Counted from the first letter of the stretch, positions 1 to 7,505 are shown. The stretch is 17,892 nucleotides of DNA from DATLXU01 sp035575515 (GCA_035575515.1 DATLXU010000105.1:1-17892); one strand, 5' to 3'. Notes: a model not told the origin generated them from the letters alone. A program made the numbers and translations.

Positions 1-61
1 TCTTTCTGTAAAGGCCATTCCGGTTGGCTGCGAATTTACAAAATTACGATTGCACTATCAA

Positions 62-1423
62 TCAATGCAAACCCGGCACGGCGTAGCGCAGCACAAACAA
101 TGCCGCAAACAGATATATCAGCCAGTGGGCTTCGCGCGCGCGGCCTGTCACAAGCTTCAACAATGCGTAAGCGATAAAGCCGAATGCTATTCCGTCCGTG
201 ATATTAAACGTGAACGGTATCAGCACCAGCGTCAGAAACGCCGGAAGCGACTCAGTGAAATCATCCCATTCGATGTCGCGCGCCGCTCGCATCATCAGGC
301 TCCCGACAACTATCAGCGCGGGCGCGGTCACAGGATATAACACAAACGTTCGCGCTACCTGCTGCCCTCCGATATTAATCAGTTCAGGCATGACATATCC
401 GCCGCTAATTGCGCCTATCAGGGGCGAAAAAAAGAGCGCAACTAAAAACAATCCTGCTGCCACTATCGCAGCAAGCCCCGTGCGCCCGCCCGCCGCCACG
501 CCCGATGCGCTCTCGATGTAGCTCACCATCGTCGTGTTCCCAAGCAGAGCCGAGCCTGTTGTCCCAATCGCATCGGCGAGCAAGGCTCGGCCAGCGCGCG
601 GCAGCCGCCCCTCTTTCATCAGGCCCGCCTGTTTTGCTATTCCAATCAGCGAGCCTACGGTGTCGAACAGATCAAGAAAGAAGAAGATGAAGATAATCGT
701 GAAAAGGTTCTGCTTGATCGCTCCTGCAATATCGAGTTGAAACGCGGTCGGCGCAATCGCAGGCGGCAAGCTAATTATCGCATCAGGCTTTTTCACAACA
801 CCGAGCAGCACGCCAGCAATCGCCGCGATGATAATGCCGATCAAAATCGCGCCGTTCACTTTGCGCGCCATCAGGATTATCGTCGCAACCAGTCCAATGA
901 GCGCGACTGCGACGGGCAAGCTATCAAGATGGCCGAGAGTGACAAACGTATTCGGCTCAAGCCGAACAAGGCCCGCCCATTCCAACCCGATAAGCGTGAT
1001 AAATAAACCTATGCCTGCGGCGATTGCGGCCTTCAAAGATTCCGGCACTGCGGCGACTATCTGCTCGCGCAATCCGAATGACGCCGTCGCGATGAAGATT
1101 ATTCCTGAAATCAGAATTGCGCCGAGCGCGACCTGCCATCTGATGCCCATCCCGACGACAACCGTGAATGCGAAAAAGAAGTTGTGACCCATTGCGGGCG
1201 CGACCGCTACGGGATAATTCGCAAGCAGCGCCATCAGCACGGTAGAAAAAGCTGTCACAAGGCAGGTCGTCGTGAAGACAGCTCCGACATCCATTCCCGC
1301 CGCGCCCAAAACTACAGGCTGAACGAAAATGATGTAAGCCATCGTCGCGAACGTGGTCACGCCCGCCAGTGCTTCGGCGCGAACCGTCGTTTTGTTCTCT
1401 TTCAGCTTGAAATAATCGGGCAT
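62..1423 (-). CDS. NCS2-family purine permease (AzgA/PbuG-like)
   Basis: A 453-residue polytopic inner-membrane protein of the NCS2 nucleobase permease family, AzgA (COG2252) branch. Members import guanine, hypoxanthine or adenine by proton symport. The sequence shows about 12 to 14 hydrophobic segments. The first family motif is at residues 77-86 (AMGHNFFFAF), the TM8 motif at 251-258 (DLFDTVGS), and the TM10 motif at 295-309 (GNTTMV..ESASGV). Length is normal for the family. The usual first motif is G-L-N-A-F-F, so H80 and F82 are departures that may affect substrate choice. The ATG is accepted because MPDYFKLKEN fits the family N-terminus. No Shine-Dalgarno is visible: the 7-base repeat hairpin at 1424-1546 reaches the start codon. 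It is the last gene of the minus-strand run, and no terminator is clear in the remaining 61 bases. Family assignment is firm; the exact substrate is not. Confidence 0.93.
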   Translation of the reverse strand: MPDYFKLKENKTTVRAEALAGVTTFATMAYIIFVQPVVLGAAGMDVGAVFTTTCLVTAFSTVLMALLANYPVAVAPAMGHNFFFAFTVVVGMGIRWQVALGAILISGIIFIATASFGLREQIVAAVPESLKAAIAAGIGLFITLIGLEWAGLVRLEPNTFVTLGHLDSLPVAVALIGLVATIILMARKVNGAILIGIIIAAIAGVLLGVVKKPDAIISLPPAIAPTAFQLDIAGAIKQNLFTIIFIFFFLDLFDTVGSLIGIAKQAGLMKEGRLPRAGRALLADAIGTTGSALLGNTTMVSYIESASGVAAGGRTGLAAIVAAGLFLVALFFSPLIGAISGGYVMPELINIGGQQVARTFVLYPVTAPALIVVGSLMMRAARDIEWDDFTESLPAFLTLVLIPFTFNITDGIAFGFIAYALLKLVTGRAREAHWLIYLFAALFVLRYAVPGLH

Positions 1424-1546
1424 AGTGATCAGTGGTCGGTGGTCAGCGCTCAGATGAAATATCCTACCCTGAAAATGGCTCTGGGAGCCTGTTTCAAGGC
1501 AGTCATCGGCTTTTCAATGAGCCACCGACGACCGACGACTCACTTC
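1424..1546. repeat. Heptad-unit inverted repeat with nested palindrome (copy A)
   Basis: The left arm (1424-1451) reads as 7-base units AGTGATC, AGTGGTC, GGTGGTC, AGCGCTC. The right arm (1519-1546) reads GAGCCAC, CGACGAC, CGACGAC, TCACTTC. The arms pair imperfectly, about 13 of 16 over the best stretch. Between them, at 1468-1499, lies a palindromic core centred on GGCTC-TGG-GAGCC with CCTGAAA and TTTCAAGG ends. The element fills the gap between the 89-residue gene (stop at 1540) and the permease start (1423), overlapping the last bases of the former. Confidence 0.8.
1468..1499 (+). repeat. Palindromic core GGCTC-TGG-GAGCC, copy 1
   Basis: A stem of 15 positions around the 3-base loop TGG. 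Counting outward from the loop, 5 perfect pairs are followed by 7 of 10 further pairs. The related copy at 9044-9077 lies on the other strand, and a perfect short copy is inside the kinase gene at 13536-13558. Confidence 0.75.
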
Positions 1547-1809
1547 TCATCTCGCCGCTTGCTGACTTTCGGCTTGAGTTTGGAATAACGATCAAGGACT
1601 TCCTGCTTATGGTTGGGGCTTGCATTATCGAGAATGACGTGGCGAACCATGACGAGCAGTCGCTCGCGCTTGCCTGCAAACCGGCCAGTGAGCGGGTTCT
1701 GACCCGTCACGTCAACGAGTCCATCGCGCACCCACTGCCAGAACTGCTTCTGCGTCGCCCAGAACACGGAGTCGTTGGCGCAAATTATTCTAGCGGTCTT
1801 CTTAGCCAT
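1540..1809 (-). CDS. Small basic protein of unknown function (89 aa)
   Basis: I do not recognise the family. The protein has 89 residues, starts MAKKTARIIC, has an aromatic-rich stretch near residues 16-28 (FWATQKQFWQWV), a central hydrophobic segment RLLVMVRHVILD around 50-61, and a very basic tail (KLKPKVSKRR). There is no signal peptide or convincing membrane helix, so it is probably cytoplasmic. The tail could bind nucleic acid, but that is only a guess. The ATG lies 10 bases after the DUF2905 stop, so the two are probably co-transcribed and translationally coupled. A weak AAGGGA sits about 14 bases before the ATG. The last codons and stop run into the heptad repeat at 1519-1546. Codon use resembles its neighbours, and the compact operon spacing is the main support that it is a real gene. 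Confidence 0.65.
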   Translation of the reverse strand: MAKKTARIICANDSVFWATQKQFWQWVRDGLVDVTGQNPLTGRFAGKRERLLVMVRHVILDNASPNHKQEVLDRYSKLKPKVSKRRDEK

Positions 1810-1819
1810 AACGCGCGGC

Positions 1820-2044
1820 TCATCCCTTTCGGCTGAACAGCCAGAGTATCAACGAAAGAATTATGCTCAACAAGATAGAAGTCATGAGCGGGAAATAGAA
1901 TTTCCAGCCGTCGCGCTCGATATAGATATCGCCCGGGAGCCGTCCAATCCTGAGTCCCGGATACTTGCTGGCGAGCGTCAGGATTATGCCGATAACAAGA
2001 AACGCTGCGCCAAGAACGATCAGATATCTTCCAATTGTTCCCAT
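1820..2044 (-). CDS. DUF2905 family small membrane protein
   Basis: A 74-residue protein with two predicted transmembrane helices (about residues 6-26 and 52-70). They flank a short loop carrying the family hallmark GRLPGDI (34-40) followed by Y-I-E-R-D. This layout matches DUF2905, a widespread bacterial inner-membrane family with no known function. Length is full for the family. The ATG gives the expected N-terminus just before helix 1. No strong ribosome-binding site is visible upstream, where a repeat arm lies. It sits between sucD and the 89-residue protein on the same strand and is likely part of one transcript. The family call is confident; the role is unknown. Confidence 0.88.
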   Translation of the reverse strand: MGTIGRYLIVLGAAFLVIGIILTLASKYPGLRIGRLPGDIYIERDGWKFYFPLMTSILLSIILSLILWLFSRKG

Positions 2045-2068
2045 ACGTTAGTAGGCGGTAAATTATCC

Positions 2069-2145
2069 TAGGTAGTGAGCCAAGTATTTTGCGCGAGCAT
2101 TTGCTGCTCTCCACTAACTGCCTACTGCTCACTGCCTACTGCTTC
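2069..2145. repeat. Heptad-unit inverted repeat at the sucD stop codon
   Basis: The right arm (2111-2145) reads in exact 7-base register: CCACTAA, CTGCCTA, CTGCTCA, CTGCCTA, CTGCTTC. The left arm near 2069-2080 (TAGGTAGTGAGC) pairs with 2127-2138, with one G-T wobble. The sucD stop codon TAG (2136-2138, minus strand) and its last two sense codons lie inside the array. The element fills the gap between sucD and the DUF2905 gene. Confidence 0.78.
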
Positions 2146-3008
2146 AACACTTCCATCACGCGTGCGCCGATGTCTGCGGGGCTTTTGACTACGTGAATGC
2201 CTGCGGCTTCCATCGCAGCCATCTTCTCGGCGGCGGTTCCCTTCCCGCCTGCTATGATCGCGCCCGCGTGGCCCATCCTGCGACCCGGCGGAGCAGTCTG
2301 CCCCGCGATGAATCCGACAACGGGCTTTGTCATGTTCTCTTTGACGAACTGCGCGGCCTGCTCTTCAGCCGTGCCGCCAATCTCGCCTATCATCACGACG
2401 GCGTCGGTCTCTTCGTCTGCTTCAAACAGTTTCAGCGCATCGACGAAGTTCGTCCCGATAACAGGATCGCCGCCGATGCCAATCGCAGTTGATTGTCCAA
2501 GTCCGAGGTTTGTCAATTGATGCACGGCTTCGTATGTCAGAGTCCCGCTGCGCGAGACGACTCCGATGCGACCTTCGGTGTGAATGTGGCCGGGCATGAT
2601 TCCGATTTTGCACTTGCCCGGCGAGATGATGCCCGGACAGTTCGGGCCTATCAGTCGAGTTGCGCGGTCGCGCAAATAATCGAACGCGCGAACCATATCC
2701 AATGCAGGTATGCCTTCGGTTATGCAGACGACCAGCGGCAATCCCGCGTCTGCGGCTTCCATAATAGCGTCCGCTGCAAACGGCGGCGGCACATAGATGA
2801 CGCTTGCGTTCGCGCCTGTCTCTTTAACGGCTTCTGCGACGGTGTCAAATACGGGCACGCCTTCGTGCTCGGTTCCGCCTTTGCCGGGCGTGACCCCGGC
2901 GACTATGTTCGTGCCGTAGGCCTTCATTTGCGCCGTATGAAACGAGCCTTCCTTGCCTGTTATGCCCTGAACTGCTACGCGCGTGTTTCGATCAACCAGT
3001 ATACTCAA
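2136..3008 (-). CDS. sucD: Succinate-CoA ligase, ADP/GDP-forming, alpha subunit
   Basis: The alpha subunit of succinyl-CoA synthetase, which interconverts succinyl-CoA and succinate with substrate-level nucleotide phosphorylation in the TCA cycle. It has 290 residues, the normal length. The N-terminus MSILVDRNTRVAVQGITGKEG carries the CoA-binding Rossmann loop (15-21). GPNCPGIISPGKCKIGIMPG (121-140) is a signature, and H247 in RRMGHAGAI is the phosphohistidine. Translation starts at TTG (3006-3008): no ATG fits the family N-terminus, and GGGAG lies 6 bases upstream. The beta subunit gene sucC, usually immediately before sucD, is absent; the upstream gene is an SDR oxidoreductase. The C-terminal Lys-Gln-stop is made of repeat sequence. 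Confidence 0.97.
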   Translation of the reverse strand: MSILVDRNTRVAVQGITGKEGSFHTAQMKAYGTNIVAGVTPGKGGTEHEGVPVFDTVAEAVKETGANASVIYVPPPFAADAIMEAADAGLPLVVCITEGIPALDMVRAFDYLRDRATRLIGPNCPGIISPGKCKIGIMPGHIHTEGRIGVVSRSGTLTYEAVHQLTNLGLGQSTAIGIGGDPVIGTNFVDALKLFEADEETDAVVMIGEIGGTAEEQAAQFVKENMTKPVVGFIAGQTAPPGRRMGHAGAIIAGGKGTAAEKMAAMEAAGIHVVKSPADIGARVMEVLKQ

Positions 3009-3014
3009 GTCTAT

Positions 3015-3019
3015 CTCCC
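3015..3019 (-). promoter_or_regulatory. Ribosome-binding site for sucD (decides TTG start)
   Basis: GGGAG on the minus strand, 6 bases before the TTG at 3008. It supports a non-ATG start that also gives the correct family N-terminus. Confidence 0.75.
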
Positions 3020-3060
3020 TAATTGAAATTCAGCGACCCTCAAAAGAAAAAAATATAGCA

Positions 3061-3140
3061 TAGTCCTTCGGCCTTTGTCCTTTGTCATTGGCCTTCAAAT
3101 GAGCGAGCCGCCGACAAGGGATAAATGACAAAGGACAAGG
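3061..3140. repeat. Heptad-unit inverted repeat between the SDR gene and sucD
   Basis: The left arm reads TAGTCCT, TCGGCCT, TTGTCCT, TTGTCAT, TGGCCTT (3061-3095). The right arm reads GACAAGG, GATAAAT, GACAAAG, GACAAGG (3113-3140). Bases 3072-3089 pair with 3124-3140 almost perfectly, about 17 pairs with one bulge. The array ends two bases before the SDR stop codon (3143). On the minus strand a T-rich run (about 3041-3053) follows some 20 bases after the hairpin. That is too far for a classical terminator, but a termination role is possible. Confidence 0.82.
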
Positions 3141-3142
3141 TT

Positions 3143-3976
3143 TTACATATACGATCCGCCCGTTACGAGCACGACGCAGCCCGTAACGTAATCCGAAAGC
3201 GGAGAGGCGAGAAAGAGCACAGGGCCTGCGGCTTCGTCAGGCGTGCCGGGGCGACCGAGCGGGATGAAGTTCACGGCCATCTGCCGCATCGCTTCCGGTA
3301 TGCCAAGCTCGACCTCCTTATCGCCACGCTGGATCTTTTCCTGCTTCTCTTTTGCCTGCGTGAGCCGCGTTTCGATAAAGCCATAAGCGACGGCGTTCAC
3401 GTTGATGTTGAAACGGCCCCACTCTTTGGCCATCGTCTTGGTCACGCCGACGATGCCCATCTTGCCTGCGGAATAATTGACCTGACCGGCGTTTCCGGCG
3501 ACGCCCGAAGTCGAAGAGATGTTAATTATCTTGCGATGAACGCGCTTGCCTTCGGCAATCTCTTTCTTTGCGACTTCACGCATGAAAGGCGTAGCGGCGC
3601 GGATGATGCGAAACGGCGCTGTGAGGTGAACATCAATCATCGCGTACCACTGCTCGTCGGTCATGTTCTGAATGACCGCGTCCCACGTGTAGCCCGCGTT
3701 GTTGACGATTATGTCAATTCCGCCAAAGGCTTCGGCTGTTGTTTTGACCAGTCGGTCGGGGAACTCAACGTCGGTGACACTACCGGCGCAGACAATTGCG
3801 CGCCCGCCCGCGTCGTTGATTTCGTTTGCCGTCTGTTGCGCGACTTCTTCATCAATGTCGTTGATGACTACCGACGCGCCGTGATCTGCGAAGAGCCGGG
3901 CGATTGAGCGACCGATGCCGCGACCCGAACCCGTTACGATTGCCGATTTGCCAACAAGGAGCCTGTAATCTGTCAT
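3143..3976 (-). CDS. Short-chain dehydrogenase/reductase, FabG-like
   Basis: A classical SDR NAD(P)(H)-dependent oxidoreductase, 277 residues, closest in style to 3-oxoacyl-ACP reductase (FabG). It shows the cofactor loop TGSGRGIG (15-22), NNAG (92-95), catalytic S155, Y168 and K172 (Y-x-x-x-K), and a C-terminal VTGGSYM. D40 after the second strand suggests NAD(H) preference, as an inference. It is about 30 residues longer than typical FabG. The extra length lies around residues 138-150 and in a charged insert at 207-226 before the substrate lid. An upstream GTG (3991) is possible, but the ATG at 3976 has AAGGA 6 bases before it and gives the standard N-terminus. The gene stands alone between the DUF1501 terminator and sucD, so its substrate cannot be inferred from neighbours. 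Confidence 0.9.
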   Translation of the reverse strand: MTDYRLLVGKSAIVTGSGRGIGRSIARLFADHGASVVINDIDEEVAQQTANEINDAGGRAIVCAGSVTDVEFPDRLVKTTAEAFGGIDIIVNNAGYTWDAVIQNMTDEQWYAMIDVHLTAPFRIIRAATPFMREVAKKEIAEGKRVHRKIINISSTSGVAGNAGQVNYSAGKMGIVGVTKTMAKEWGRFNINVNAVAYGFIETRLTQAKEKQEKIQRGDKEVELGIPEAMRQMAVNFIPLGRPGTPDEAAGPVLFLASPLSDYVTGCVVLVTGGSYM

Positions 3977-3982
3977 GGCGTT

Positions 3983-3987
3983 TCCTT
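3983..3987 (-). promoter_or_regulatory. Ribosome-binding site for the SDR gene
   Basis: AAGGA on the minus strand, 6 bases before the ATG at 3976. It favours this start over the GTG five codons upstream. Confidence 0.65.
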
Positions 3988-4074
3988 TCACGAAAAGGTA
4001 AGAGTGCGCTCGCTTTAATTAGCGCAGCGCGTGATGATACATCATTCGATTATGTGTTTGCCACTGCGCCGCTC

Positions 4075-4113
4075 AAAAAAGAAATGACTATGCACGCTGG
4101 AGAATGCATAGCC
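4075..4113 (-). terminator. Probable Rho-independent terminator after DUF1501
   Basis: On the minus strand, GGCTATGCA (4113-4105) pairs with TGCATAGTC (4094-4086) across a 10-base loop, giving 9 pairs with one G-T. ATTTCTTTTTT follows. It lies 34 bases after the DUF1501 stop codon and ahead of the SDR gene, so it would end the DUF1800-DUF1501 transcript. Confidence 0.6.
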
Positions 4114-4146
4114 ATCTACGGTAATTATGAAACCGAGTGTTGTAGA

Positions 4147-5412
4147 CTATCCGCGAATCAATCCTTTGAAGTTCGCCGGATTAGGATTGAAGCCGGGAAA
4201 TATCTTCGCCAGATCGGTTGCGCCCATGTGACGCGCAGCTATCTCGGCAAACACGTCGCGGAAGTCCGTCGTGAGCGCAAGGTCGCGGCCCTCATAGAGC
4301 TGCTCAGTTGCAAGTCCGGGCCATTTGCCATAAACTTTGCCTCCTTTGACTGGGCCGCCTAATGCGAATAAACAACTCGCGTGGCCATGATCTGTTCCTC
4401 CCGATCCGTTCTGCCTGATGGTTCGCCCGAACTCGGTCATCGTCAGGATAACAACGTTGCGCATGCGGTCGCCCAAATCTTTATAGAGCGCCGCAATCCC
4501 CTGACTGAAATCCTGCAAGCGATTGGCAAGCTGCCCGCGCGACGAGCCTTGATTTGCATGCGTGTCCCACCCGCCAACATCAGTGAACGCGACTTCAACG
4601 CCGACGTCTGCTTTTATCAACTGCGCGATTTGAAGCAACGCCTGCCCGAACGGCGAGCGCGGATAGTTCGCGCCATTCGCGGGTTGGTACTGCTGCGGGT
4701 TGGCTCTCTTCAACATCTTCACCGCCTCGAAAGCCTCTTTGCCCGTCCCGTGCAGCACGTCGTTGAAGCCATGCGAATAAAGTTCTTCAAAGCCTTTTGC
4801 CACCTGCCCATTTCCCTGTCCTGCGCGCACGCCGAAGTCAGCGATGTTCGTCATCGCAATCGCGGGCGCATCGCCAAGAAGCGTTCGCGGCAGATTTGCC
4901 GTAAGCGACACAGCGCGGAACGGCGTCGCCTTCGCATCCTTCTTCGCCTGCATGTAGCGATTGAGCCAGCCGTCCTGCGTGCTTTTGTTGCCGGGCGTGG
5001 CCGATTCCATATAGTCCTGCGCGTCGAAGTGCGAGCGGGTGTTGTCAGGCGAGCCTACGGCGTGGACTATCGCCAACTGGCCCGCGTCGTAAATCGGCTT
5101 GAACGGCTCGAGCGCGGGATGCAATGCAAAAAATCCATCGAGGTCTATCGCCGCGTCAGCGTTGCCGCTCTTCGGCTCAGGGATGGCAATCTGCGGGCGC
5201 ACGCTCTGATAGTTTCTATCGCCAAACGGCACGACCATCGAGATGCCGTCGGCTGCGCCGCGCTGAAAGATTGCTATGATAACGGGGCGGTCTTTCCCCG
5301 CGCCCGCAAGCGATTGCGCAAACGCCGTTCGCTTCAAGAACGACGGCACGAAGGCCGTGCTCACAAGCGCAATCCCTGATGATTTGAGAAAGAATCTTCT
5401 TGATACTGGCAT
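4147..5412 (-). CDS. DUF1501 family exported protein with Tat signal
   Basis: A 421-residue DUF1501 protein. The family is common in Acidobacteriota and Planctomycetota and is distantly related in fold to the alkaline phosphatase/sulfatase superfamily; its biochemical role is not established. The N-terminus MPVSRRFFLKSSGIALVSTAF holds a full twin-arginine motif (SRRFFLK) and hydrophobic core, so export of a folded protein is expected. Family motifs are GGWDTHAN (D283, H285), TMTEFGRT, and GTDHGHA (339-345), whose Asp and His residues could bind metal. Upstream in-frame codons exist to 5469, but they run through a repeat. The ATG at 5412 has AGGAGA 7 bases before it and places the Tat motif at the very N-terminus. 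It is transcribed after the DUF1800 gene, across a 71-base gap occupied by a heptad hairpin. Confidence 0.93.
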   Translation of the reverse strand: MPVSRRFFLKSSGIALVSTAFVPSFLKRTAFAQSLAGAGKDRPVIIAIFQRGAADGISMVVPFGDRNYQSVRPQIAIPEPKSGNADAAIDLDGFFALHPALEPFKPIYDAGQLAIVHAVGSPDNTRSHFDAQDYMESATPGNKSTQDGWLNRYMQAKKDAKATPFRAVSLTANLPRTLLGDAPAIAMTNIADFGVRAGQGNGQVAKGFEELYSHGFNDVLHGTGKEAFEAVKMLKRANPQQYQPANGANYPRSPFGQALLQIAQLIKADVGVEVAFTDVGGWDTHANQGSSRGQLANRLQDFSQGIAALYKDLGDRMRNVVILTMTEFGRTIRQNGSGGTDHGHASCLFALGGPVKGGKVYGKWPGLATEQLYEGRDLALTTDFRDVFAEIAARHMGATDLAKIFPGFNPNPANFKGLIRG

Positions 5413-5419
5413 TGTCTTA

Positions 5420-5425
5420 TCTCCT
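5420..5425 (-). promoter_or_regulatory. Ribosome-binding site for the DUF1501 gene
   Basis: AGGAGA on the minus strand, 7 bases before the ATG at 5412 and just outside the heptad hairpin. It decides the start in favour of the Tat-signal methionine. Confidence 0.75.
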
Positions 5426-5429
5426 GCGT

Positions 5430-5484
5430 AGCGAGTAGTGCGTGATGCGTAAATTGTTTCATTACGCATCGTGCATTACTCGCT
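5430..5484. repeat. Heptad-unit inverted repeat between DUF1800 and DUF1501 genes
   Basis: The left arm reads AGCGAGT, AGTGCGT, GATGCGT (5430-5450). The right arm reads ATTACGC, ATCGTGC, ATTACTC (5461-5481). Bases 5430-5452 and 5462-5484 are complementary at about 20 of 23 positions around a 9-base loop. The right arm touches the last base of the DUF1800 stop codon (TAA at 5486-5484). Confidence 0.85.
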
Positions 5485-7505
5485 TATCTCCTTTGGAACT
5501 CCGGCGAGCCGAGCACCAGTCCGAACGCTTTCGCAATCTCAGCTTCGACTGGCGTGAGCGGCTTTTGCGGCGCGATGTTGCCCAAGTTTAATCCGAGCAA
5601 GCGCGCGCGCCGCTCGTTCAACTGGCCTTTCTGCTTCGTGCCTACACGAGCCTGCGCTCCTTCGTCGACCATCATTGCATCGCCCGTGTCGTCCGCGCGA
5701 TTCATCGCAGCAGGCTTGTTAACAAGCTCGCCCTCCACAGGCACGCCTTCCTTCAACTGCTTGTCGAGAATCTGTCGCGTCTGCGGAGAGACCTCGTTAT
5801 TCAACAACAAGGCGATTGCCCTATCCATCACGGCTTTGCTGTTCGACGCGTCAACGCCCGGCGCTGCTTTACTCATATCAACCGCCGCCCCGCGCAGTCT
5901 GTTTGAACTGAGCGCAAGTCCGAAGTTCAACCGCTCAAGCAGCGCGCCCGTGTTGACCCACTGTTCGGCGCGGTCGGGATAGCCCGTCGGCGGCTGGTAT
6001 TGATAAAGCGGCTGGCCCATGCGCGCGATGAACTGCGCGAGTTGCATCGTATTCTGAACGTCGCCGCCGAGAGCGCGCAACGCCGAAACCGCCAATTCAA
6101 ATGGCGATTTGATCTTCGCGCGATACGCCTCTGGCGAATAAAACTCCGATGATGTGAATATCGCGCGCAGCATCTCGCCGATGTCGCCGTCGGTCTTCAT
6201 ATAAACGCCCGCAACTTTATCAACAAGCGACTGCGGCGGCGCGTCGCTCACAAACTTGCGGACGAGCTTCGTCGCGATGAAGCGCGCCGTGCTCGGATGA
6301 TGCGCGAGTATGTCAATAACCATCTCGCCGTCTTTGATGCCGCCGCCTGCGGGAATCTTGTGGCCGAGCACAACCTTTTCGCCATCGTCGTGCATGAACG
6401 GGCGGAAGATGAATTGACCGCTGCGGCGAGGCTGGTCAATCGTCCAGCCCGTGAAGCATCGAGCCACTTCCTGCACGTCTCGTTGAGTGTAGCCCCCGTC
6501 AACGCCGAGCGTGTGAAGCTCCATCAACTCGCGCGCGTAGTTCTCGTTGATGCCCGGCTTGCGGTTGCGAAGCTGAGGCGGAACCTGCGGGCGTTGCTGC
6601 TGCTGATTTCCCTGCCCTGACAGACCGAGCCTGCCTTGAAATCGGCTCTGGCGGCCAATTCCACGTCGTTGAGGCAATTTAGCGTCGGGCGACATGGATT
6701 GGAAGTTGTCGAGGTAAAACATCATCGCGGGACTCTTGGCCGTCGCCATCAGCAGGTCTTTGAACTTGCCGAGCGCGTATGGGCGAATGTGGTTCATCTC
6801 GTAATCCGTGAGCATCCACTTGTCGCCGCCCTTGCGCCAGTCAATGTTGAAGTGATTGAACCAGAAATCTGTCATTACTTCCTGAAGCTGCCGCTCGCTA
6901 TAGACGGCGCGGATGATCTTTTGGGCCATCAACTCCTGCAACAACATCTGCGGCGGCTTCAATCCATGCTCTCGATAGTATGCAAAGATTGCCTGGCGGT
7001 TCTCGGGCTTGTTAAGGTCTATCTGCTGGTCTTGCGCGTTAGGCTGCGCGTCGGGATTCTGCGGGTCGCCGGACTTCGCCTGCTGATTAGCGCCCTTGCG
7101 CCCAAGCCCAAGCTCGCGCGCGATCATATTCGGCTGCGGGTACTTCTCATAAATCTCCGCGATGGTCATGTGCAGCGAGTCGAATCCTTTAAGCCGCGCT
7201 TCAACCGCCGAGTCGTCAATGCGATCAGGGTGAAGCTGCTGCTCAAGGTACTTATCAATGCCTATACGCTTGACTCGCTCGACATCGCCGGGCCGCGCGC
7301 CAAAGCCTGTGCGATTGAGCAGGTGGATTATCTTCTGGTCTTCGGTCAGCTTGCTCTTTGTCGCCTTCGATTTCGAATCCGCAAATGCAGACGTTACAGT
7401 TCCGAGCGCGAGCGACGCAATCATCGCAATCGCGGCGAAAGATGATGCAGCGCGTCGCGCGGCTCGGTTAAATTTGAAAGGGGTCTTCACAAGTCTTCGT
7501 TTCAT
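5484..7505 (-). CDS. DUF1800 family exported protein
   Basis: A 673-residue DUF1800 protein (COG5267 type), usually encoded next to a DUF1501 gene, as here. The biochemical role is unknown. The N-terminus has a long basic region (MKRRLVKTPFKFNRAARRAA), a hydrophobic core at about 21-40, and a likely signal-peptidase site after AFA (residue 42). HLLNRTGFGARPGDVERV follows about 25 residues later and is the family's opening motif. The central signature NENYARELMELHTLGVDGGY and a CFTGWTI motif are present. Before the signature lies a Gln- and Arg-rich low-complexity insert (RFQGRLGLSGQGNQQQQRPQ). A second Gln/Asn-rich stretch is near residue 150. The ATG at 7505 is preceded by GAGGAAG with a 6-base spacer; an upstream in-frame TTG at 7520 overlaps that site and is rejected. 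It is the first gene of a two-gene operon. Confidence 0.93.
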   Translation of the reverse strand: MKRRLVKTPFKFNRAARRAASSFAAIAMIASLALGTVTSAFADSKSKATKSKLTEDQKIIHLLNRTGFGARPGDVERVKRIGIDKYLEQQLHPDRIDDSAVEARLKGFDSLHMTIAEIYEKYPQPNMIARELGLGRKGANQQAKSGDPQNPDAQPNAQDQQIDLNKPENRQAIFAYYREHGLKPPQMLLQELMAQKIIRAVYSERQLQEVMTDFWFNHFNIDWRKGGDKWMLTDYEMNHIRPYALGKFKDLLMATAKSPAMMFYLDNFQSMSPDAKLPQRRGIGRQSRFQGRLGLSGQGNQQQQRPQVPPQLRNRKPGINENYARELMELHTLGVDGGYTQRDVQEVARCFTGWTIDQPRRSGQFIFRPFMHDDGEKVVLGHKIPAGGGIKDGEMVIDILAHHPSTARFIATKLVRKFVSDAPPQSLVDKVAGVYMKTDGDIGEMLRAIFTSSEFYSPEAYRAKIKSPFELAVSALRALGGDVQNTMQLAQFIARMGQPLYQYQPPTGYPDRAEQWVNTGALLERLNFGLALSSNRLRGAAVDMSKAAPGVDASNSKAVMDRAIALLLNNEVSPQTRQILDKQLKEGVPVEGELVNKPAAMNRADDTGDAMMVDEGAQARVGTKQKGQLNERRARLLGLNLGNIAPQKPLTPVEAEIAKAFGLVLGSPEFQRR

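Noticed and set aside
1432..1836. Plus-strand open frame across repeat copy A sharing an E-N-G-S-G-S-L-F-Q stretch with the 9139 extension
   Set aside because: The shared peptide comes from the shared DNA palindrome. The rest of the frame is antisense to the 89-residue gene.
4381..5379. A 332-codon plus-strand open frame opposite the DUF1501 gene
   Set aside because: Arg-rich shadow with no recognisable domain. The opposite strand has Tat, DTH and DHGH motifs.
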